A program made the position numbers and the translations under genes. A stretch of 64,000 nucleotides of DNA from Thinopyrum elongatum. Lineage: Eukaryota > Streptophyta > Magnoliopsida > Poales > Poaceae. Each line of letters begins with the position of its first letter. Within the stretch, counting starts at the first letter, position 1. The notes below the pieces were generated by a model. That model did not search any database and was not told the origin of the DNA. It saw only the letters and a program-made list of their open reading frames with translations. The stretch is from the NCBI GenBank assembly GCA_011799875.1, contig CM022298.1, forward strand, positions 258,285,757-258,349,756. The letters are read 5' to 3'. Below are positions 55,526-64,000 of the stretch, piece after piece.

Positions 55526-55897
55526 ATGGAGTCGGCTGGCCCCAGCACCAAGAAGATGAGGCTCCCGCAGCGGCGACGCCGGTTGTAGATCCCGCACCCG
55601 GCAGTGCGGGGAGAAGCAGCGAGCCCCCCCCCCGGATCTGAGGAACCCATAGAATCTCGGGTGGACCGCATCAGCGATCTCCCAGACGACATCCTTGGGG
55701 AGATCTTCTCGCTTCTCCCCACCAAGGATTGCTGCTGCACCCAAGTCCTCTCAACTCGCTGGCGCCCTCTATGGCGCGCCATGCCCCTTAATCTCGACTA
55801 TCGTCAGCTATATGTCGTTCATGATTTTGAACTCCTCAGAGCCATCATCTCCTCCCACCAGGGCTCCGTTCAACACCTCTGCATCCTGACACGCTAC
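55526..55897 (+). pseudogene. F-box protein gene, 5' part, cut by a retrotransposon
   Basis: The start is taken as ATG 55526 (MESAGPSTKKMRLPQRRRR), the usual N-terminus style of grass F-box/FBD/LRR proteins. An in-frame TAG at 55586 already breaks it. The F-box follows at 55650-55790: [20 protein letters not shown] then [20 protein letters not shown], with the L-P-D-D-I-L-G-E and W-R-P-L-W landmarks. Such proteins link substrates to the SCF ubiquitin ligase through SKP1. The frame is interrupted after QHLCILTRY by the LTR starting at 55898; the LRR/FBD part must lie beyond the right end of the retroelement, outside the window. GCTAC at 55893-55897 should be one copy of the target duplication. 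Confidence 0.8.
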
Positions 55898-56716
55898 TGT
55901 CGGTGTACTAAGTATTGGGACTTTAGTACCCCATACTTGTGCACGGGCAGTTGTAGCCAAGCCCGCGGCAAGGCTTGCCGGGGGAATAATTGGAGATTAT
56001 TGCTAGATTGTCAAGGGGACGCTCAGACCAAGAATCAAAGGATCAGGAGTTAATAAGAGCTGAAGACCGAAGCCCAGGCCCCCAGCAAGATCTTGCCGGG
56101 GGGACTCACGAAACCCGGCAAGACTTGAGCCCGGCAAGATTTGCGCCCCGGCAAGTCTATCACTGTTCCACCGCTTCAGCACAGCAATCAGCCTGGCATC
56201 CTGGGCCCATTCCTGGATGCGTGGCAGGGTACCAGCAGAGGAGAGCTTAAGCGGTGCTGATGGGATGGCCCCTTTTTCCATCCCCGAGAAATGAGGACAC
56301 CTAAACGGACACCTCACGGTGCATTAATGGCATTTATCCTAAACCGTCAGTGGTTAGGTATGATTACCCTGTAGCTACTTTACACCTCAATGTATGTACA
56401 TTTTGCCACTGTGGTGACCCCTTTGGACGTATAAAAGGAGGCCCAAGGCAACTGCTACAGGGGGGAGGATCTTCTGGCCCATTCTGCATGCGTAGCTGCT
56501 CTTTGAACGTACTGTTCATCGCTAGCGCTCCTGGAGTTTGAGCTCAAGAACACCCTTAATAAAACAAAGCAGGAGTAGGGTTTTAAGCTGATTAGCGGCC
56601 CGAACCTGGGTAAAACCACCCTGCATCGATCGTTGGTTCTGCTCTTTGTGCATACCTCTTTCCCTGCCGAATCGTAGAAGGGATCCCCGCGGTCCCATAG
56701 GTGTCGTACGCCGACA
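55898..56716 (+). mobile_element. 5' LTR of the Tat-type element, 819 bp
   Basis: Starts TGTCGGTGTACTAAG and ends CGCCGACA. It contains several CCGGCAAG motifs (56080-56155), a TATA box at 56430 and GCAGGAGTAGGGTTTTAAG at 56570, shared with the LTR-like block 9465-10328. Confidence 0.8.
56430..56438 (+). promoter_or_regulatory. TATA box of the LTR promoter
   Basis: TATAAAAGG, about 290 bp before the LTR end, the expected place for a Gypsy LTR core promoter. Confidence 0.6.
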
Positions 56717-56720
56717 TCTT

Positions 56721-56738
56721 TGGCGCGCCAGGTAGGGG
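56721..56738 (+). other. Primer-binding site of the Tat-type element
   Basis: TGGCGCGCCAGGTAGGGG begins 4 bp after the LTR end. This form is common in Tat-like grass elements. Confidence 0.75.
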
Positions 56739-56801
56739 ATGAAGGTTGTGCGAACCTGATCCAGTGATCGGTGCCTCAATTTCTTCGTCATCTTCATCAC
56801 C

Positions 56802-58733
56802 ATGCCACCCAAGAAGAAGAGTGCCACAACGGCGCTACCATCTACGTCCGTTTTGCCTGTGCCTTCGCGTACGGGCGACGGCGTAGATGCAGAAGGTAGA
56901 GGTTTAGAGCCTCCATGGCGTTCTGGCGATCCAAGCCAGGCGAGCGGCGTCGTCCGCAGCGGCAACGGTCATCCACACACCGCTGGATCCAGAGATGGAG
57001 CTGTGCTGCCTGTGGGCGGCGCAGCGAACTCCACAGACCGGAGGACGCCTCCTAGGACTCCCGCGCCGGCGCAAGCGTTGCGGCCTTCACAGGTTGCACG
57101 CGACGACCAGCGCCATGGCGCTGGTGGTTCGGGACGTCCCCATGAAAGAACTTCTACGCATCAATCTCAAGGTGCGCAGGCCTAGCATGTACGCCCAGCT
57201 GCTGGTGGAAGTGGCGCGCGGTCGCGTGATCGTGACGGTGCTCCTTCTAACATAGTTAGGAGTCAGAGCACCTCACGTACCTCGCAGCTGTCGCCGCCGC
57301 CTACACCGGCGGAAGCCTTGGCACGTGCGCAGCTGCTCCTCGACTTCCCTCCTGCCCCGGAGAAGATGGAGGAGTGGCGATCTACTATCCAGAGTCTCAT
57401 CGGCTTCATCAACAACGATGGGCCGCAGCAGGCGGGGCCCTCGCAGCGGCGATCCATCGATCCGGTGTGAGCCGATGGAGAGAAGACTGGAGCCGGTGTG
57501 ACCACGGTGCACTCTCCTCCACGACAGCAGCGGCGATCGATGACCCGGTGGACCGATGACCGTGATGATGATTCCACGGCGTCATCCGATCCGCGGATGC
57601 GCCGCGATCAGCATCAAGTTCTTCGGGAACGGAGCAAAGAAGACGCTTGAACTACCACTGAGCGGCGACGGGAAGCGCGCCATCAATCTGATAAACGCGC
57701 AGGACCTACTGTCGACAAGCCTGCGCCAGGGTACGCAGGCGACTTGCCTTACGAGGTAGGTTGTCCAGTGTTTACCCGTGAGCTGCGGCGAGTCCAGTGG
57801 CCCAATTCCCGAACCTTTAAGCCAGAGGTCCTGGAGAAATATGACGGCAAGACCCATCCGTCGGAGTTCCTGAGCATCTACACCATTGCGGTGCAGGCTG
57901 CCGGGGGCCGAGACGACAAGATACTTGCCAACTACTTCCCGTTGGTGCTTAAGCCCAACGTCAGGTCATGGTTGATGCATCTGCCGGAGAATTCCATTTC
58001 TTCTTGGTCAAATCTATGTCATCAGTTTGTTGGCGCCTTTGTTGGAGGCCATCAAACTCCTGGCCTGGAAAGTGATTTACATCTCATCCCCCAGAAGGAG
58101 GGCGAGCCTCTACGCAAGTATATCCAAAGATTCAGCCATGTGCAGTACAGCATCCCTGATGTTCATCCTGCCGCTGTTATCGGTGCGTTCCGTCAGAACG
58201 TATGTAACCGCTAGATGCGGGAAGAAATGGCGATGAACAAGATTAGGGATATCGCTGAGCTTTATGCTCTGGCTCATAAATGTGCTCGAGCTGAAGAGGG
58301 AAGGAGACTCCCCGGCGAGGATGTTGGCACAGGGGGCGACTCCGAGGGCGAGGATGCTGCCGCCCCGACGAGGAAGGGCCGACGGCGAAACAGGAAGCGT
58401 AAAGGCAAGGCCGTGCTTGCTGTCGAGGGATCTGGCGACCTTGGCCCTGCCAAGAAGGCCAAAGTTGGCAACTCCGGCAAGGAAGTTGCTGGGTGCGCCT
58501 CCTGTCAGGCCTTGGCGGCCGCCGACAAGCCGGAAGGCTCCGGCAAACAGTACTGCAAGATCCATCGCACCAAGGGCCATGATCTCCAAAATTGCCGGCA
58601 AGTTGAACAACTTGTCAAAAGGAAAAGAGCTGAGTATGAGAGGCGAGACAAGGAGAAGGCCCAAGACAGTGCTGAGGGGTCCGGCAAGAAATGTGGTGGC
58701 CGAGGAGGCCGCCGCGGCAAGGCTAAGCAATAG
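56802..58733 (+). pseudogene. gag of the Tat-type element, broken
   Basis: Starts at ATG 56802 (MPPKKKSATT), 64 bp after the primer site. The first part is Pro/Arg/Ser-rich and closes at a TAG at 57183. Degenerate sequence leads to the capsid-like core at 57790-58210 (TFKPEVLEKYDGKTHPSEFL, NYFPLVLKPNVRSWLMHLPE, FVGGHQTPGLESDLHLIPQ and GEPLRKYIQRFSHVQYSIPD), which matches the Retrotrans_gag domain. A TAG at 58212 separates this from a Lys/Arg-rich C-terminus (58215-58733) with a zinc-knuckle-like motif YCKIHRTKGHDLQNC, a C-x2-H-x4-H-x4-C variant with His in second place. In an active element gag would package RNA in cytoplasmic particles. This copy cannot make a full protein. Confidence 0.75.
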
Positions 58734-59690
58734 AAGGATAGGCCCGCCAGAGGTCGTGACAAGGAAGAGGGTGATGATGATGATGAGTCCAGCGAGCACG
58801 AATTTTAGAAAGCTACAGAGGCCATGTGTATCGACGGAGGTGCCTCGTTGCATTCTTCCCACCGCCGACTCAAACAGTGGGTGCGTGAGGTTAATGCAAC
58901 GGAGCCATCGTTTGATGCACGTAAACCCCTGAAGTGGTCCAACACGCCTATCATTTTTTACGCCGAGGATCACCCTGATCGCACAACTGCGGTCGGGTGC
59001 TTGCCATTGTTGGTTTCACCAACAATCCGCAACCTCAAGGTGAAAAAAATGCTAGTTGACGGTGGGGCCGGACTGAACTTGATTTTACCAGATGTGCTCA
59101 AGAAGCTGCAAATACCTGATGAAGATCTCGAGGAAACGGGCACGTTCCAAGGGATCAACCCAGGAAGGACCCAGCCAAAAGGCAAGATAACGCTACCGGT
59201 AACATTTGGTAGCGAGCTCAACTACAGGACGGAGAAGGTAGTGTTTGATGTCGCCAAGATCCCCATGTCATACAATGGGATCCTTGGCCGCCCAACGTTG
59301 GCCAAGTTCATGGCGGCATCACACTACGCATATAATGTGCTGAAAATGCCAGGGCCGTTGAGTGTCATCACTGTCCACTCTGACAAAAAGGATGCGCTCA
59401 TCTGTGCCGACCAACTCTACCGGGAAGCAGTTGCAGCACTTGCCGTCAAGGCATCTGCTCCTGCCGATGGAACTCCCGAGGGGAAGAAGAAGACCGGCAA
59501 GAATCTTGGCGCAAACTCCGGCAAGCGCACCTCCTCGGAGTGTTGCGCTCCCATTGAGGATGTACCAGAGAGTTCCACCGGCAAGAACAAGAAGTCCAAG
59601 GTTGCTCCACCAGAGACAAAGAAGGTGCCCGCCAAGGAGGATGGAACGGGAGGAACTTTCACCATAAGTTCCACCCTTGATGACAAATAG
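58734..59690 (+). pseudogene. Aspartic protease region of the Tat-type pol
   Basis: After the TAG at 58731 the frame continues with an acidic stretch and a second TAG near 58807. It is then open from ATG 58824 for 288 codons. The catalytic loop is KKMLVDGGAGLNLILPDVLK (Asp in DGGA) at about 59041-59100; SYNGILGRPTLAKFMAASHY near 59270 is the second conserved strand. A Lys-rich, Ser-rich linker follows and closes at LDDK-TAG (59688-59690), the same stop seen in the minus-strand copy. The protease normally releases mature proteins from the Gag-Pol precursor. Confidence 0.8.
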
Positions 59691-61700
59691 GAAAGCACGC
59701 TCATTGCCTTCCTGCGGGTGAATGTCGATGTGTTTGCATGGCAACCATCTGACATCCCCGGTGTTCCCAGGGAGGTGATTGAGCACCACCTTGCTGTCTG
59801 TCCCCACGCGCGGCCCGTCAAGCAAAGGGTGAGAAAGTAGGTTTTGGAGCGGCAATAAATTATTGTCGAAGAAATCAGGAAGCTAGAAGCGGCAGGGTTG
59901 GTCAGAGGGGTGCTTCACCCAACGTGGCTAGCCAATCCAGTTGTACTGCGCAAGGCGAACGGAAAATGGAGGCTATGTATTGATTATACAGATATCAATA
60001 AAGCCTATCCAAAAGATCCTTTCCCCTTGCCGCGCATCGACCAAATTGTGGACTCCACTGCTGGTTGTGACCTACTGTCGTTCCTTGATGCTTACTCGGG
60101 GTATCATCAGATCTTCATGGCAAAAGAAGATGAAGAAAAGACCGCATTTATCACCCCATGTGGTACATATTGTTTTATACAAATGCCTTTCGGGTTGAAA
60201 AGTGCTAGTTCCACTTTCGCGAGAGCGATTCAAATTGGTTTTGAGCCTCAACTGCATCGAAACATGGAAGCATACATGGATGACATAGTGGTCAAGACCA
60301 AGGACAAAGCGACGCTCATACAAGATTTAGAAGAGACATTTGTAAATCTGCGCAAGATCAATTTAAAGCTCAATCCCGAGAAGTGTGTGTTTGGCGTTCC
60401 TTCCGGAAAACTTCTCGGGTTCTTTGTGTCTCAGCGAGGGATCAAAGCGAACCCCGACAAGATCAAAGCTATTGAGCAGATTAAGGCGCCAAGACGCGTC
60501 AAGGATGTACGTCGTCTTGCCGGCTGTGTTGCTGCCCTAAGCAGGTTTATCTCCAAATCTGCTAAGCGCGCCCTACCCTTTTTCAAAATTTTAAAGAAGG
60601 CAGGTCCAATGAAATGGACTCCGAAAGCGGAGGCTACGCTGCAAGATTTGAAGAGATACCTCTCCTCTCCACCGACGCTGGTCGCGCCTAGGCCACAAGA
60701 GCCATTGCTGCTATACCTGGCAGCGACAAATCAAGTGGTTAGTGTTGCGCTAGTGGCACAGAGAGAAGCTGATGAGGAGGCGACACCAGCGGCAGGACCG
60801 CTAAGTGACATGCCAGGATCATCCCCGGCAAGGACTGATCCTGGCAAGACAGGATCTGCGCGGTCAGAAGAACCTGTGCAAAAGAAAAAGATGGTGCAGC
60901 GCCCAGTTTATTTTGTTAGCTCCCTTTTGCAAGGAGCTAGATCAAGATACTCTGGTGTGCAGAAGTTGCTTTTCGGCCTTCTTATGGCCTCGAGGAAGCC
61001 GCGCCATTATTTTCAAGCACACAAAATTACCGTCGTCACTCGCTTCCCGTTGCAGCGGATTTTGCGAAATCCAGAGGCAACCGGCAGGATCGTGGAGTGG
61101 GCGCTAGAGTTGTCAAGCTTTGATCTCAAGTTTGAGAGTACTTCAACAATTCAGAGCAGAGCCTTGGCAGAGTTCATTGCGGAATGGACCCCAACGCTAG
61201 ACGAAGAGATTCAAGAAACGACTCTCCCCGACAAGGAAACTGATCAAGAATGGGTCATGTACGTTGACGGGGCTTTTTCGCTGCAAGGCGCCCGTGCTGG
61301 CATGCTACTTGTCGCACCCACCGGAGAGAACCTCAAGTATGTAATCCAGATGCATTTTCCCCGGGAGAGTTCAACAAACAACACTGCGGAATACGAGGGA
61401 CTGCTTGCCGGTCTTAGGATCGCGGCAGACCTTGGTATCAAGAAGCTCATCATCAGAGGCGATTCGCAGCTTGTTGTCAGGCAAGTTAACAAGAATTACC
61501 AGAGCCCATTGATGCAAGCCTATGTGGATGAAGTGAGAAAAATGGAAGAGCACTTTGACGGTCTGCAGATGAAGCACATTCCCCGTGCCGAAAACAATAT
61601 TGCCGATGACCTGTCAAAGCGCGCTGCCCTCAAGTTGCCTGTGGAACCAGGAACTTTTGTGCTCCATTTAGCTCAACCATCTGTGGCACCATCAATGTGA
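59691..61700 (+). pseudogene. Reverse transcriptase plus dual RNase H of the Tat-type pol
   Basis: RT begins at about 59728 (NVDVFAWQPSDIPGV). Two stops near 59838 and 59856 replace Gln codons seen in the other copy. From 59898 the frame is open for 600 codons. It includes LHPTWLANPVVLRKANGKWR, FLDAYSGYHQIFMAKEDEEK, the active-site box YMDD at 60273-60284 and FVSQRGIKANPDKIKAIEQ. The first, Gypsy-type RNase H follows with a long insert of Pro/Ser/Glu residues. The second RNase H starts at 61248: WVMYVDGAFSLQGARAG (Asp), TNNTAEYEGLLAGLRIAADL (Glu), IIRGDSQLVVRQVNKNY (Asp) and IPRAENNIADDLSKRAA (His position replaced or shifted). A second RNase H of this kind is a mark of Tat elements. The TGA at 61698 ends the frame. 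Confidence 0.85.
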
Positions 61701-63143
61701 CAAGAGAAGAGAAGAAAGTTGAATTCTGGACAGTACTTCCCGGCAGAGCTCCCCAAAGCCGCCGACAAGGAAGTTGCCGGGATCAGCGACAAGCCTGCCG
61801 GGGAACAATAGGCTCCAGCGAAGGCCCAAGCCTTTGCCGTCGAGACAATTGTTCCCCTGGCGAAAGAGATGCCTTTAATCCTAGCTGTCGAGCCCCAGGC
61901 TCCAGCATGGGCACAGCACATCGTCCATTTTCTTCAGACAGGAGAACTCCCCGAAGAGCAGGAAGAAGCAGAAAAAGTAGCCCGTCAGTCTACTATGTAC
62001 CAGTTCATTGATGACGTCCTGTACAAAAAGAGACCGAATGGTGTGAAATTGAAGTGTATTCCTCGGGAAGATGGACTAGGGCAGTTGGCAGAGATACATG
62101 GAGGCATATGTGGCTCTCACATAGGATCAAGAGCACTTGTCGGGAAAGCGTTCCTGCAGGGTTTCTTTTGGCCCACTGCCCTCCAGGATGCAACTGCACT
62201 AGTAACCAAGTGTGAAGCGTGCCAGTTTCATTCGAAGAAATCGCATCAGCCAGCTCAAGCTCTTCAGACGATCCCTCTCTCCTGGCCATTTTCGGTCTGG
62301 GGGCTTGACATACTGGGCCCATTTCCCCGTGCTGCCGGGGGCTTTGAGTACTTGTACGTTGCCATCGACAAGTTCACAAAGTGGCCGGAGGTGGAAGCGG
62401 TGAGGAGGGTGATAGCACAATCAGCCGTCAAGTTCTTTAAGGGAATAGTTTGCCGTTTTGGTGTGCCCAATAGGATCATCACCGACAACGGCACGCAATT
62501 CACAAGTCGCACCTTCATGCAGTACGTCCGAGACCTTGGCAGCAGAATTTGTTTTGCCTCTGTTGCTCATCCGAGAAGCAACGGCCAAGCGGAGAGGGCT
62601 AATGCTGAAGTGTTGCGCGGTCTCAGGACCAGAACTTTTAACAAGCTGAAAAAGTGCAGAAAGCGCTGGATTGATTAGTTGCCGGTGGTTCTTTGGTCAA
62701 TCAGAACGACACCAAATCGAGCTACTGGCCAGACACCCTTCGCTCTGGTCTACGGAGCGGAAGCAGTTCTCCCCACGGAACTCATATATGGGTCACCTCG
62801 AGTGCTCGCTTATGATGAGCTTGAGCAAGAGCAACTGCGCCAAGATGACGTTGTGCTCCTTGAGGAGGATCGTCTTCAGGCTGCTGTGCGAGCTGCTCGC
62901 TACCAGCAAGCTTTGCGCCGCTATCATAGCCGCAAAGTTCATGCCCGAAGCCTTGAGGAAGGTGACCTTGTTCTTCGACAGATTCAGTCCGCCAAGAATT
63001 CAAACAAGTTGAAGCCAAAGTGGGAAGGCCCTTATCGGGTAGTGCGAGTCACCAGGCCCGGCGTTGTCCGCCTGGAGACCGAGGATGGCATTCCAGTGAG
63101 CAACTCTTGGAATATCGAACATCTTCGCAAGTTCTACCCATAG
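61701..63143 (+). pseudogene. Integrase of the Tat-type pol
   Basis: After the TGA at 61698 and a TAG near 61809, a 270-codon frame (61869-62678) holds the H-H-C-C zinc region (EIHGGICGSHIGSRA, then KCEACQFHSKK) and the DDE core: first Asp in VWGLDILGPFPRAAG, second in RIITDNGTQFTSRTF, Glu in PRSNGQAERANAEVLRGL. A TAG at 62676 (Gln expected) splits it from the C-terminal part (62679-63143), which has RTTPNRATGQTPFALVYGAE and a GPY/F-like end (KWEGPYRVVRVTRPGVVRLE, then NSWNIEHLRKFYP). There is no chromodomain. Integrase joins element DNA to the chromosome in the nucleus. Two stops inactivate this copy. Confidence 0.85.
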
Positions 63144-64000
63144 GGCGCGGTTGCCGGTGGCCCCCGGCAACCACCTTTTGTACGAGTCTTGCCGGCAGGG
63201 CATGTAATCCTTTATACAAAGCCAGGCGCAGATCCTGTGCGCAGTTAAATAAGATTAAGTGTTATGCATTTCTTGTCGATTTCCATGTTTATATATATAT
63301 ATGCATGCTTGTCTAAGATATTGTATGACACTTATTCCCGGTAAGTATTAACGAACCGCCAAGGTTCCATATTTTTATTTTCTCTTCTTTCTTTTTCTCA
63401 AGAGATAGAAGGGTTCCTCGCGCGAACGTTTGCCGGGGGGGAAGGAAGATACGAATACCAGTGGGCGACGTTCAGAATTGACACCTTGCCGGAGAGAACA
63501 AGAAATACAGCAATAGAGAGCTAAGTTGCTAAACTTGAGCAAGCTTTTCAATTTTTATTACAAGGTTATTTTCCTGGGATGATTTCGACCTTTGTATGGA
63601 AAACCTGCACGCGAAGGAACCCTTGTCGTAATTGGCTGCGCCTTTATTCTGTTTCGAGTCCGCTCAACAGTTTAGATGGCTGCACTGAGAACGCCAAGGT
63701 GCCTTGCCAGCCGCTGCACCTCCAGCAGGCTGCTGAAGTCCCGCACCCAGCGCTCGGGGCAGGTTGCGCGCCGGCAAGTTTTTCATTTAGTGTAGGGTGA
63801 ACTCCATACATAAAGGAATCAGACAAGGGAAATAGCATGCATGTACCCGAACATAAGCAAGTTATATTACATTAATAAGTTGCCACAGTTCTAACTTAAG
63901 ACTTAATTGTCTTTGGCATGGAATGGCGATGGCAAGAAGAGGTGGAGCAGCTAATCTCTGCGCTCGCCTTCGACCCTTTTGATTGAATCCACCTTCTCAA
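63144..64000 (+). mobile_element. 3' non-coding part of the Tat-type element
   Basis: Follows the end of pol and runs to the window edge. No LTR start or polypurine tract recognised with confidence. GGTTGCCGG (63149) and CCGGCAACC (63164) form a 9-bp hairpin, and further GCCGG / CCGGCAAG motifs occur at 63190 and 63430. Frames near 63579-63838 have no motif. Confidence 0.5.

Larger units (their letters stand above)
55898..64000 (+). mobile_element. Tat-type Ty3/Gypsy retrotransposon (3' end outside window)
   Basis: 5' LTR 55898-56716, primer site 56721, gag, protease, RT, two RNase H domains and integrase in Gypsy order on the plus strand; the 3' LTR start (TGTCGGTGTAC) is not reached by 64000. 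A second, archaeal-like RNase H between the connection region and integrase, and no chromodomain after the integrase GPY-like end, place it in the Tat lineage by known criteria. At least eight premature stops show it is not functional. The pol copy at 12296-15878 belongs to the same family. Confidence 0.85.

Noticed and set aside
58110..58973. 287-codon minus-strand frame
   Set aside because: Antisense to gag/protease of the Tat-type element; hydrophobic Leu/Ser composition without a motif.
1..64000. tRNA genes, complete rRNA genes, bacterial operons or organellar inserts
   Set aside because: No cloverleaf-type sequence, full rRNA stretch or compact gene order was seen; only the partial 5S-like segment at 29437 was kept.

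Overview
The window is nuclear DNA from a large, repeat-rich grass genome. The best match is a Triticeae species (wheat, Aegilops or barley group). The reasons are nested Gypsy LTR retrotransposons, a Sabrina/WHAM-type LTR pair beginning TGATACGTCTCC, CACTA transposons with hairpin arrays, many Tourist/Stowaway-like MITEs, and only broken fragments of ordinary plant genes (B3 domain, F-box). I see no prokaryotic or organellar gene content, CRISPR array or tRNA gene. Species and family names are recognised by eye, not by database search.

Layout. 1-1638: 5' end of a minus-strand Gypsy element inserted into the 3' LTR of a second minus-strand element. 1639-8262: that second element, Sabrina/WHAM-like and without pol. 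8263-11640: a gene remnant island with two B3-domain genes on opposite strands around an LTR-like block. 12148-15885: a decayed minus-strand Tat-type Gypsy pol, cut off at its 5' side by a CACTA terminus. 15886 to about 23150: CACTA element 1, with a GGCCC-rich subterminal array and a broken minus-strand multi-exon gene. 23160-25250: AT-rich, then pyrimidine-rich DNA without genes. 25250-35441 and, across an insertion, 47802-48240: a patchwork of duplicated modules plus MITEs, including a 5S-rRNA-like segment followed by a 29-bp perfect hairpin. 35442-47801: CACTA element 2, with both termini and a TCC target duplication. 48240-55100: AT-rich unclassified repeat DNA with one small retroposon and one orphan exon-like stretch. 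55526-55897: an F-box gene cut by an LTR retrotransposon. 55898 to the right edge: a plus-strand Tat-type Gypsy element (LTR, primer site, gag, protease, RT, two RNase H domains, integrase) whose 3' LTR lies outside the window.

The most informative unit is CACTA element 2. It carries a TNP2-type transposase gene, then a second gene with a Transposase_24-like region and a C48/Ulp1-like fold whose catalytic cysteine appears replaced, then a small ORF with an RNase H1 N-terminal (hybrid-binding) domain and a C-terminal membrane segment. The GGCGCACC hairpins found at both ends also occur as a third array before the second gene, and a leader block before the transposase is repeated before the second gene. 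This suggests, but does not prove, that one DNA-binding protein acts on the ends and on both promoters.

Almost every coding region is broken by premature stops, most of them TAG where CAG or TGG is expected. That fits decay of methylated repeats.
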